In this document: piece after piece, positions 23,225-33,702 of the stretch
Layout: the number at the start of each line of letters is the position of its first letter
How positions within the stretch are numbered: the first letter of the stretch is position 1
Origin: Entonaema liquescens
Taxonomy: Eukaryota; Ascomycota; Sordariomycetes; Xylariales; Xylariaceae
DNA length: 64,000 bases
Assembly (NCBI GenBank): GCA_902805475.1
Contig: CADCSX010000009.1
Coordinates: 682,001-746,000, forward strand
Direction: 5' to 3'
The notes under the pieces: model-generated
Databases searched by the model: none
Seen by the model: only the letters and a program-made list of their open reading frames with translations
What the model was told of the DNA's origin: nothing
Program-made: the position numbers and the translations under genes

Positions 23225-24473
23225 TTTAATGAGTGTGTAACTGAACGTTTAAGTCACCAAAGAGAGGCCTGCTTTCAAATGGTGTATAAAAAGAAGGAAA
23301 CCAAGAAAGTCTTGTTGAAGATGTCGCTAAAGTCAGCGGCTCGGCTTTAATGTTGATCATTTAAGAGCTTTATAAATGATAACTGTGTATTAGATACCTA
23401 GCCCTATCCGTAGTATGTTTCGACCGATCTACTGCAAATGGCGATCATGAGATTCCAAGATCTATGCTGACACCAGCCAAACCACGCAAGCCCCTGAATT
23501 TCAAATGAAAGGGTCGCCATCACACTAAGTACATAACTTCACTTTGACAAGCAAAATGCCGGTATCATGAGCACTTTTAATCATAATTATCCCAGCCGCA
23601 GCCAAATTGAGACGCTGGGATCAGACCGTAGGCTTTAAAAGCAGTCATCGTTATGCATGAGACACCGCCGCCGATGGACAGCCCTTCTATTTTTGTCAGT
23701 CATTGTCGTGTAGCGGTTTCGCTGATCTGAGCTACCTGCTTAATCAAGGCGGACCTTAGCTTTATCCGTCTGTTAAGAGGTTTCAGTCTTTTATTCAATC
23801 ACTGATTTGCTTAGAAGGCATATGATATTATGTACTGCCATCGAGCCGCAACGGTTAAGAGAGAATAGTTCTTCGTAAGGAAACACAGATGAACAAAACA
23901 ATTACCTTAAGAGGTAGATATACGGTACGCGAGTGGATCGCAAGGATCTTTAATGTTCTTACATATCCGATAAACTACAGCCCCCAAGGGACCCTTGAAT
24001 CTTCTGGTTGATCCGATTGGATATATGATGAATGGGGTAGCAACTTTAGAGCGATATCTATTTTTGAATTGATGTATTCGACCGCCATTGTCCCGACTCA
24101 AAGTCCTTTGTTAAAGGGGGCTTCGTGTCACGATACCTCGTTACATAAGCTATTCTAAAGCTCGGGTATCTATCATGGAAAGCTTCCAAAAATCATGGTT
24201 GTTATGTAACTTCAAACCATGAATTTAAATCTAATTATTAATACTATATTATCGATTCTTTATATTCAAACTACAACTGTAAACATTAGAGACAGTATTA
24301 GTATATAGTATATGAAGACGTGCTTATAGATTTGGCACTACATCTATAAACAGCAGCGACAGTAACTGCCTCTATACTAAGGTACCTATGTATAGTATTC
24401 CAAAGCGTTGAATACCTATGTCTATTGCGCATCCCCAATTGCGTTTTCCGGTATTATGAGTCTAGCCTCATCA
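23225..24473. other. Intergenic region between GH5 and AA9 genes
   Basis: No gene supported; it is the promoter side of the GH5 gene and the 3' side of the AA9 gene. The open frame at 23907-24101 has no recognised feature. Confidence 0.5.
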
Positions 24474-25324
24474 CTAGCAAGTGAGAACTGGCGGTCCGGG
24501 GATTGTATATTGTTTGCCGCCCATGTATGGGTTTCCGCTATTGTCGTAGATGTTTACTTGAATGCCGGGGTCGCTCGCTTTGTATGCTCCAGGGAAGCTA
24601 ACAAGGTTTGAGCCGGTGTTGGTTCCGGAGCCAGTGACACGAATCCTGCTCATTGTTAGAACCATCGTAACTGAAAAAGAAGTAAAGGCTTGTCTTACTG
24701 GGCGCATTCCATGTAGAATTGGGCTTGTCCTTGCATCTGAGCGCCGTGGAGAGCTATCAACTCAACTCGCATGAGGTAGTCACCCGGTGCAACACATGTA
24801 GGCAGAGTAAAGTAGTGCCATCCGTTATTGGCGATCATCTTGTCGACTGCCCATTGTCCATTGGTTAAGCCATCTTCGGCAACCTTGAACCACTTAAGAC
24901 CGTTTGGCTGTGCAGTAGCAGCGTTATCCACCTTGGCGAGGTAGACGATAATAGGTCCTAGATATGTAAGCTTTGGCAATCTAATTGTTGTGACCGAGGC
25001 ATCAATGTTAAGAGATGTACCTTTGTGACTCTTCGCGATGGGATTATCGGCGTCGTTAGCCGACTGTGCTCCTCCGATGACATGTCCCCACCAAGCTCCG
25101 ACCTTTGCTCCACTCGGCACGGTGATGACGGTGCTGTCAAGATGTTTGAGGTCCTTGTTGCAAGCAAATGCGCCATCATTGACGTTTTGAATGGGATAGT
25201 CGCTATCCGGTGCACGAACACCCTTTAGCTGACCCTGATCAACCCCATTTACGGACACCTTCTGGAAGATGGTATGACCGGAGGCCAGAGCCGTAAGGCC
25301 AAGAATAATCGATTGCACCTTCAT
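24474..25324 (-). CDS. AA9 lytic polysaccharide monooxygenase (former GH61)
   Basis: Secreted copper enzyme that oxidatively cleaves cellulose or hemicellulose. Exons: 25324-25021, 24957-24699 and 24645-24474 (244 aa). Introns are 25020-24958 (GTACAT..CTAG, 63 nt, in frame and stop-free) and 24698-24646 (GTAAGA..CAG). Splicing out the 63-nt intron restores the family string [18 protein letters not shown]. The start is ATG 25324; the upstream in-frame codon is TTG. Signal peptide of 16 residues leaves His17 as the mature N-terminus (HTIFQKV), one arm of the histidine brace. The second His is in [12 protein letters not shown], and the axial Tyr region is [12 protein letters not shown]. There is no cellulose-binding module; the protein ends PGPPVLTC. 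Confidence 0.95.
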
Positions 25325-26309
25325 AGTTGCGGCCAATCCAAGTTTGAAGCAGTTATGGTAAACTCATCAAGACACAGTCCTAGAATAAGCCGGGAGTCTC
25401 GCACTCACTTATACTCACTTATAGGCGCAACACCATAAGACGAATTAGGGGGGGCGGCGCCTACTGATCCGTGATAATATAGGCATATTAAGCGGCCAGT
25501 AGAATGACAGCTTCACTCTATATATACGGAATCACATAATGCCGTCCTTCACTCTCTACATATGCGGTGTCGGTAATCGATGATTTATGTATATTGTGTA
25601 TATTGTGTATATTATGTATATTCATCAGTCGCAAAAAGGACAATGAGATACTGTCTTCTTAGAAGTCATTTGCATTGTTTGCGTGATTGATTGTGATAGC
25701 ATGGCGCTTCCCACCGGACTTCTCCCAAATTTCGTGTTAAATATAATGAATAAATTGAGAGTACAACATTATATTGCCATATTGCAAACGCACTAGGACT
25801 TGAAAGTCATGACGGCCCTGGGCTAAGAACTTGCAGACTTGCAGACTTGCAGCTGCATCATAAATCTTAAGTACCTGTAGAAAATCTGGACAAGTCTTGC
25901 TTTGTTTGGGCAAATTAGAAGATGGCACCTGCAGGCTCAAGCTAACAACTGCGCTAGAGATTTACCGAAGTTATCCCGCCTAAAAGAAACCCGACTAATC
26001 AAAACTTAGCGCGCAATTAGTCCAATGCGGTGTGCAGAATTATGTAATAAAAGCCGCGTGCCGTGAATTAATCGAATTTATCGCATCGGGTCCTAAATCC
26101 TAAAGCGCGAACCATCTCAACTTCTTTCCTTAACCCTAGCCATCCTTTCTTCAACACATGGCTGAAGTTGGTGAACAATAATTTTATCCAAGATGTATAG
26201 AAACTCTTATAACCCGTCAGCATCGTCTAACCCCCGCCACCCCGGGTTACGATGGTTACGGCCGACCGCCGCAGCCTTCATACCCGCGTACTGATGAGCC
26301 GTCTCGATC
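25325..26309. other. Divergent promoter region AA9/Trf4
   Basis: It holds two small tandem arrays: 25588-25623 (9-bp unit TGTATATTG, four copies) and 25829-25852 (ACTTGCAG, three copies). The part from 26193 may encode the real N-terminus of the Trf4-type gene (see that entry). Confidence 0.55.
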
Positions 26310-28702
26310 ATGGAACAGCTATCCCCACAGGAGCGTCGCGACGATTATCAATTCCGAGGCCCCTACTCCGATCTACGTCGCAACCGCCCAGATGACCACC
26401 GCCGAACCGATGGTGACCATCGCGACCAATATCGCGACCATTATCGTGACAATGACAACTACCGCCCTCCTCAAGGTGACTTCACCTTTCGCGTAGATCG
26501 CCCTGCCGGTATCGATTCATATGTCCCATCCGATCGAGAGCAACGGGATTCTAGAGAGTATGCTCCATACCGCCCCCAGCAACGGGCTTACAGTACTTAT
26601 CATGAACATAGCTATGGAGACGCACGAAACGCACCCCATCACCCGCGTCGCGATGAGAATGGAAGATCAGCTGGTCGCGATAGTCGCCCACGTCGTAATG
26701 ATGATCGTAGACGTCACCAACCATACCGAGACACGCGCAGTCGCACCCAAGCTAGGCAACATGGTTCCTACAGGCCTGCAATCCCGGCGACTCGGTTGCT
26801 ACTGCTTAAGAAGCATGACGATAACCCGGAATTAATGTTGGGCGATACAGCCGGTCGAGCTACCTACAGAGATGTTGATGATCTGTCTGATAGTGATGAG
26901 GCAGAGATGGATATCTCGGATAACTCTGATTCGGATGCAGCCGAGCCTGCAGCCAAGCGAATGCGAACGTCCGAGACAACTGCTACAAAACCAGAACAGG
27001 ATGTGCCGAGATGGTCAAACCCTGATCCGTATACCGCACTACCTCCCCCTGATGAGAGTACGCGTAAGAAGAAGGATATGGTGCAGCTGATTCGCAAGGC
27101 GCGCGTAGAAGCGGAAGCAAAAAAGTCGACAGCGCCCGCAGAGGGCTTGGATTTTATTTCGTGCGATTTTAGTGACAATGAAGGCGAAAATAAGGCAAGC
27201 ACGGACGTTAAGGATACTACAAACGCAAAGTCGCAATCATTAGCCAACAGGTTAGGCGCTAACCGTCGCGAGGCAACATCCACACGCAACCCACCTACCG
27301 AAGAGATTCAAACTCCGAGCACGAACACCCAAACCACCAAACTTAACCCTCAAGGCACCAGCAGTAATCCTATTGATCTAACAGCTTCCACGTCGCTTGG
27401 TAGTCGCAAACGCACCTTTGACGATACAATCAAGTTGCCCCACTCTACTTTGAAAGTTTCGATGAAGTTCAGCGGTGGTGGAAATGTCTTGCCAGCATGG
27501 CAACCCAAAGATGATAACCCATGTCCTTGGGTTGTGACAGATCATTCGACGACGTCGTCTATGGCCACGCGGTAAGTGTGTCTTTTCCCCCTTATGAATT
27601 TATACTTATTTGCTTTAGACTACATAAGGAAATTGTCGATTTCTACTTGTATGTTCGGCCTCGCGACTTTGAAGAGCGTGTCCGTAACGAGCTGCTCAAT
27701 AATCTCCGGGCGGTCGTTAAAAAGAAGTGGGCCGATGCTGAGGTCTATCCGTTTGGCTCCTTCATGTCCGGTCTCTATCTGCCTACTGCGGATATGGATG
27801 TTGCCATTTGTTCCAACAGCTTCATTAATCGTTCCATGCCGCGATACGATAAGAAAAAAGACCTGTGGGCCTTCAAATCACACCTCATCCATCACGGAGT
27901 TCCCTATCAGAACGATGTCGAAGTAATCGCAAAGGCCAAGGTCCCGCTTGTCAAATTCGCAGACCGCGAAACCGGCTTAAAGGTTGACATCTCGTTTGAG
28001 AAAATAGATGGCCATCGAGCCATTAAGACGTTTTTGGACTGGAAAGAGAAGTATCCAGTAATGCCAATCCTCGTTGCCGTCATCAAGCATTTTCTACTGA
28101 TGAGAGGACTTAACGAGCCTGTCAATGGCGGTATTGGCGGCTTCTCCGTTATCTGCATGGTTGTCAACTTACTCAATCAGATGCCACAGGTTCAGAGTCG
28201 TTCCATGAAACCCGAGCATCATCTCGGAGAACTTCTGATGGAATTTCTTGACTATTACGGCAATCATTTCCAGTATAATACAGTCGCGATCCGCATGAAC
28301 CCTCCTGGTCTTGTTCCGAAGGTAAGTTTTGCCAAATGATCCTTGAAGTACATACTAACCATGTGCACCCAGAACAAAGTTAGCAACGTCGTCTATCGCA
28401 ACTTGGATCGATTGTCTATCCTAGACCCGGACAACCCCGAGAATGATATTGCTGGTGGATCCAAGAATACCCCGACTATCCTGGCCCAGTTCTCAAGAGC
28501 CCATTCAATTCTTCGAGCGCGTATGGCTGAACTTGCCAAGGGAACCAAGAATGTAGGCTTTGATAACACGATCCTTGGACCATTGTTTGCGGGCAACTAT
28601 TCCATATTCCAGGTCCAAAGAGACTATCTAGAACGCCTAGCAGCACAAGGGATCCCCAACTATCAACCCCAGGAGTACAACTCTGGTGACGTTAGCTGGT
28701 GA
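26310..28702 (+). CDS. trf4: Non-canonical poly(A) polymerase, Trf4/Cid14/PAPD5 type
   Basis: Nuclear nucleotidyltransferase of the TRAMP complex that adds short A-tails marking RNAs for exosome decay. Exons 26310-27571, 27619-28321 and 28373-28702 (764 aa); introns GTAAGT..TTTAG and GTAAGT..CCCAG, branch ACTAAC in the second. The long N-terminal extension is Arg/Asp/Tyr-rich and probably disordered. The catalytic module shows FGSFMSGLYLPTADMD (GS motif about 465, DxD about 479-481), a third acidic site in LKVDISFE, and the PAP-associated region with GGIGGFSVICMVVNLL and FLDYYGNHF. The start is uncertain: ATG 26193 opens MYRNSYNP in the same frame but meets two TGA codons at 26292-26297, while the +1 frame there encodes plausible YDGYGRPPQPSYPR sequence. 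Either ATG 26310 is used or the 5' end carries an unseen splice or frameshifts. Confidence 0.9.
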
Positions 28703-29620
28703 TCTATTGGTACAACACCAACCTCACCAGTGCTCTGGAGCCCTATTATGGAAATTGCATAGTGCTACTCGTAGCAGTACATGTTCCAGGCAATCCTTAA
28801 CGACAGTCATGTGGTAATGAGACCTATTATCTGTGTTAGGTTCGAGGCGGCTAGTCATGTTAGAATGTTCACCGACACCGGAATCTCCTTAGGTATCGTT
28901 AGGGTCCATGGATATACGGCGTTCCGGAAGGCAGCCAAGTGCACAGATACCGTTTGTTTCTTTTGCTTCGTTTCACCACTCAGACGCTCGACAGGAGTCA
29001 TCCATTCCGTCGAGGATGGCACAATGTATTTTAGGAGCCGGATACTTAGCCGACGCATTCCCATGTCGTTGCTGAGTCTCGCTCTATGGTCTCGCCGTAT
29101 CCCCCTTGCTCCATCGTGCCGGCCGGCCTAAGCGGCCTTCAGCCAAGTGGCAAGGGAAAAAATCATATTCACTATTTTACTCTTTCTTTGCCTAATGCTA
29201 TCTCCAGTGGAGAGCTTAATGTGACTGATCCGGATAGCCTATTTTACTTGCTAACTAAAAATACTACCAAACCGATTCCATCTTACGATAAATTTATTCC
29301 TGCGATAGCCGAAGCTATCTCTTGCTAACAGTTCACAGATCAAATGCTTGATTGACAGTATATACATTTCTCATTCAACCGAGATATGGCACCCCTTGTC
29401 AGGTGGGTTGATATTGCTTATAGCACGTCGACTATCTCATTTTCTCACCGCGTACTGGGCTTTATGCCGGGTCGTGGAGAGGACGATAGGAGTTCATTAT
29501 CACCGACTACTAGAACCATCGGCGATGATTGCTAATGAACTTTATATAGTTCGAGGAAGAGGTGTTATTGAAATCATCAGGATGTTAATGGGTGGAGCAT
29601 CATCTCTCGGGTATTATCCA
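28703..29620. other. Intergenic region downstream of the Trf4-type gene
   Basis: Both flanking genes end here (convergent). Open frames at 28781-29131 and 29086-29328 show no motif or splice partner; nothing else recognised. Confidence 0.5.
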
Positions 29621-30130
29621 TTAGTCTTGTCCTATTGCCTTACATGAATGGTCATCGTGCATCCATGTGCTACACCATCTAATGCACTCTATCCTCTCTC
29701 CAAATTGACGCAGGTTCAAGCATCCACTAGGGAGACGGCCCAATACTTCACCGCCACATCCTAGGTCAGCCGTACCGGAGAATCCATACCATCGATAGAT
29801 ACCGTCGTTCGTGGTGGATGTATATACAGTATTGGTCTCATTATTCACTGTGGGATATATGGTTAGCAGCATATCTATGAGGCACGTAAAGGTTGAACAT
29901 ATCGGTAGACATCGTTTAGTAAAAGAGCGATTTGGGAAGACTTTTTTTTTTTTTTCATTGGAGAAACTCTTTTACTTACTTTTTATCTGCCAGTAGTCTG
30001 ATCTAAAGCCTACACTCGCATGCTTGATCCAGCCCGTGCAGTCGTTGGATTCGAACTCAAGCGCTAGGAAGTTCCTCGACGCGCTGCACACGGAGGCTAG
30101 TAACGAAACGGCCATCGTTGAAGGTCTCAT
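29621..30130 (-). CDS. Small secreted six-cysteine protein (effector candidate), 134 aa
   Basis: Two exons, 30130-29980 and 29874-29621, with intron 29979-29875 (GTAAGT..CATAG); phase 1 junction and total length close on a TAA. The N-terminus MRPSTMAVSLLASVCSAS looks like a signal peptide. After it come exactly six cysteines: one in NDCTGW near the mature N-terminus and five clustered in the last 50 residues (LGC, SGC, IEC, RWC, HSC), consistent with three disulfides. The protein is short and rich in Thr/Asn/Gly/Trp, with no recognised domain. These are the usual marks of fungal apoplastic effectors or antimicrobial proteins, but the function is inference. It sits alone in a gene-poor stretch. 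Confidence 0.8.
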
Positions 30131-31282
30131 AGTCTCTTATTTAGCTTGGTGTTTGATCTGGGGTTCTTCCATATTATTATGCATAAGGTAAAAAGTAGCT
30201 AGTAGGGAATTAGGAGGTTCTAGGAGTAGTACCCTAACTCAGTGGCAGTCCTCATAAAGCAAATTCCTAGCCTACCTATAATATACATACTAAATATACA
30301 TATACTTTAATAAAGGGGATATGTCAAGGTGAATACAAAGCAGCTAGTTGAAAGGAAATACGTCAATTTTAGTTCTACCCTTTATAATCGTCTTGGTTGA
30401 TACTAATTATACTCTTCGAGTTACGCACGTGCCGTTGTCCTTTATTACTCGCTGATGCCTCAGATTACGAAAAGTGCTGATGCTTCTATCTTGAAATGCC
30501 AAGTAAACATAGCAGTATACCTTTAGAAGGTGATAGATATCCATGAATTATATTAAAGAATCCCGTAGATCGTAGACTAACCTCGTTGCCTCTATTCTAG
30601 GGGGCTATCCACCGCATCCAATTGATATGTAAGGATGTGGACGTTATCTCCTATATCCTTCAAAGTTTATACCATGTACTAGAATTCTTATATATCTAGG
30701 GCGTCCCATCTAGCTATACCCGATATTAGCTGTTGACTACTGAATGATGCTAGTTACTATCATACCCAGGTACACCTTGAAAATGTAGTATTCGATTCAC
30801 CAAGTAGTTATCAGACGAAGTAAACTAATGCATCAAGTTGGCTTTTCGGAACATTAATTATCTTAACCAAACATTTCCACAATGTCTTTAAGCTCAAGGT
30901 AAACCCGCCCCTGAGTGCCTTAAGTCTCAATTCACGGTAACGAAACAAATTGTCTCGTGGAAAAGACCATCTTCTCGAATTAGTTTAATACCTGAGTTAA
31001 AAGTTTCTACATAACCTCAACGCTAATCGAATAGTTGGCCAGGCTCTTGAGCTTAATGTCATGTGCCCAACTAATTCACACGTCATCACGTATTCGGGCA
31101 TAGTTCCCCCCCAATCGGGGATTGAGCACCATCTCCAAACCAGAAAAAGCCCATTGTGTTTGAATCCTCAAGTTACGAGGTAATTTAAATATTCGTTATA
31201 CCTAATACCTATTTGCTATACTTTTGGATATAAATATTTTCTTTTCATCTAGTTTTATCTATATTCAACATATAGTAGTGGA
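30131..31282. other. Intergenic region, 1.15 kb
   Basis: Shared upstream region of two divergent genes (secreted protein and acyltransferase). No open frame worth annotating; A/T-rich close to the acyltransferase start. Confidence 0.5.
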
Positions 31283-32917
31283 ATGACATTCTCTGCATCT
31301 GAGTTCATCGCCCAGCTTCGCGCTGCGGTTCTCAACCCCACGCCACGACCCGGCCTTCACCCCATCCCGGGAAGCCAGCCTCTCACAGTCAGCGCCGCCA
31401 TACTCCCGCCGCTGACTTACTATGTCGCGCTTCTTCTCCTTGCTCCACCACCTCCTCCAGTCATCAATTCAGTGTACGTCATAGCAATTCGCAATACACT
31501 TGCATTGATAGCTGGGGCCCTCTTCTTCCGTTTACCGCTTGCCTACCATGTTCCTCAGAGCATCGGACTCACTTATCAACTGGGCCTCGTCGGTCTTTAT
31601 GGCGGGTGTAGGGTAATAGATGCCTTTTTCATAAGCCCCTATTTCTTCAAGCACATCCCTCGGCGAGTCAAGTATGTGCATAAGCCGAGAGTCGAAACAT
31701 CTATGCCCGAAGAGGCTATCATAGCGAAAACATGGTCTGATGGAGGGGTTAAGGAACCGTATTTCCACAAGGAAAGGACAACAGCTGGCAATGAAATTTC
31801 GACTAGCAAATTGACCCAATTCGAAGTTGTCCCAAATCCGAATTCTACGCAAATAGCTGAAGGCAAGCGTTCAAGCTTTTCCGCTGGCATTAGCCACGCA
31901 GCTCGCAGGATGTCAAATTCCATCCCTGATGCGGCTTGCGACTCCTATTACGCGGTACAGCGTACGCTGCACGGGCCAGATCCACAGCCAGTCCTTGAGA
32001 CAGCGACGACTGAGTCTGGCTGGCCGCGGACTCTCCGCGACCGCGCCTCTTGGGCCCTTGAGCTCGAGTTGAGCATGCGTGGAGTGGGTTTCACATGGAC
32101 CACGGCCGATGTACGGCACACGCGCAAGACTTGGCTGCCCACGGTCGGGAACCGTGTTCATAGCATCCTCGTGCACACCACTCCTGTCTTGTTAGCGAGC
32201 TGGCTTATTATTAGGGTTATATACTTGAGGTATCTCGCTGCGTCTGAAGACTTAGCATGGTCTAGTAGTGAAGAGAACCATTCTCGTGAGCTTTTTGACG
32301 AAGTCTTACCACTGCTAGTACAGTTCCTACTTACGGGTGCTTTGGGCGCATTTCTTATGACGGCGTTCTCGCTAGGCCATTCGCTCTTTGCGATTATACT
32401 TAGTCCACTTGCGCCTAGCCCCTTAGCTTTCTTCCCGCCGTTATATAGTACCAGAATTTGGGATATCACTTCTGTGCGAAAGTTCTGGTCTTACGGATGG
32501 CATCGATTATTCGCGCGATTGTTTCTCGTGTACGGCGTTTGGCCTGGAGAGTGGCTTGAGAGAAAACTAATGAGGAAGCGCAATGATGAACCCGCCGACG
32601 TAGGGAAGGTGTTAGGTGGATTTCTTTCTAGTGCGTTTGTCCACTCCTTTTCTGTAAGGGGCGTTTTAGGCGGGGATTGGAGTAGTGCCGCAGGTGAAGC
32701 TAAATTCTTTGCGTTGAACGGTCTTGCTGTTGTAGTTGAAGGCGCAGTATCGAGAGTTGTGAAAAATGCAAGGAAGGAAAGGGGCTCTAAGGAGGTCATG
32801 CGGTATGATGGCTTGGTTGGGCGCATATGGTGGCTTTTGGTTTTATTAGGTTCAGGAAGGAACTTCGCAAGGGGCTGGGTTAAATCAGGCTTGGTAAGAG
32901 AGATTGCAGGTCAATAG
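31283..32917 (+). CDS. Membrane acyltransferase, wax-synthase-like (MBOAT_2) family
   Basis: Polytopic membrane enzyme of the wax synthase-like group, which transfers acyl or acetyl groups to alcohols, sterols or terpenoid metabolites. Single intron-free frame of 544 aa from ATG 31283. Hydrophobic segments are visible at about residues 38-55, 65-85 and 95-110, then again at about 290-310 and 345-380. The conserved family signatures are LSMRGVGFTWTTADVR, SVRKFWSYGWHRLFARLF (the FW..WH motif holding the presumed catalytic His, about 395-412) and the later GGFLSSAFVHSFSV. In fungi such proteins are often found in terpenoid clusters or lipid metabolism. No cluster enzyme is adjacent, so the substrate is unknown. 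Confidence 0.85.
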   Translation: MTFSASEFIAQLRAAVLNPTPRPGLHPIPGSQPLTVSAAILPPLTYYVALLLLAPPPPPVINSVYVIAIRNTLALIAGALFFRLPLAYHVPQSIGLTYQLGLVGLYGGCRVIDAFFISPYFFKHIPRRVKYVHKPRVETSMPEEAIIAKTWSDGGVKEPYFHKERTTAGNEISTSKLTQFEVVPNPNSTQIAEGKRSSFSAGISHAARRMSNSIPDAACDSYYAVQRTLHGPDPQPVLETATTESGWPRTLRDRASWALELELSMRGVGFTWTTADVRHTRKTWLPTVGNRVHSILVHTTPVLLASWLIIRVIYLRYLAASEDLAWSSSEENHSRELFDEVLPLLVQFLLTGALGAFLMTAFSLGHSLFAIILSPLAPSPLAFFPPLYSTRIWDITSVRKFWSYGWHRLFARLFLVYGVWPGEWLERKLMRKRNDEPADVGKVLGGFLSSAFVHSFSVRGVLGGDWSSAAGEAKFFALNGLAVVVEGAVSRVVKNARKERGSKEVMRYDGLVGRIWWLLVLLGSGRNFARGWVKSGLVREIAGQ

Positions 32918-33702
32918 TGCCTTCTGCTTCTCATTATTAAAGTACTTAAGGTAGAATTAAAGATCTCGAGTTTGCCCGAACTCCTAAGTAGATACGTATC
33001 TAGTACCTACTGGTACCTCCTATCTTGAACTCCCCATGCAATGGAAGCAGTCTACCGGGTTAAGTCTAAAAAACACCCTACTCGATAATGAATTTAATAG
33101 ATACTGACGTCTCGTATTCCAACTTAATAATTCATTCCGAACTTGGTTCCAATTAAATTCAATGTCCGACTTTTTATTTATCCCCCTTATAAGAACGAGA
33201 ACTTCACAATTGAGCCTGAGGAAGGTGTTCTTGTGCTCGTAATATCTGAAGTATGTAGGGCGGAGTTTACATGTATGTACCTCGTGAACCCCTCTAATCA
33301 ACTCCTAGGTAAGCACATGCAGGTACACAACATATGCAGTCCAAGTGTCAAGGAAAGTATAATGGCCACACAAGTTTAAAATAGAATTACAAAAAGAAAT
33401 AATTCCTTCCCAAATGTGAGTAGGAGCCGATATTACAGACCCACATACAATCCGGTGTAAGTACCTTAGCCACTATGAAGATGCCGTCGTGAGTGCTGGT
33501 GGCGGTGACGATGGCTGTCGGCCTGCGCGTCGCCGTGTAATGGACGAGTCCATTTCCTTCATCAGAGACTTTTTCCCAGGTTCGACATACAATCGTCTTG
33601 GATTGCGGATCTCCCCAGTATTGGCCCTTAGGAATTCCGGTACCCCGTCGCGCCGGGAATCACCTGGGTCGGTCTCCCGCCCACCAACCGAAGGCTTGCG
33701 TC
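32918..33702. other. Intergenic region (convergent 3' ends)
   Basis: Between the acyltransferase and DUF2235 genes. Long frames overlap on both strands at 33473-33905. The antisense one (MDREEEELVKLW..) is in a different frame from the DUF2235 last exon and I could not join it by a plausible splice, so the whole stretch is left unannotated. Confidence 0.45.

Noticed and set aside
28781..29328. Frames following the Trf4-type gene
   Set aside because: No motif, no good splice sites joining them, and the Trf4-type protein is complete without them.
30040..30070. GGATTCGAACTC, similar to a tRNA T-arm
   Set aside because: It lies within the first exon of the six-cysteine protein and no matching D-arm, anticodon stem or acceptor stem surrounds it.
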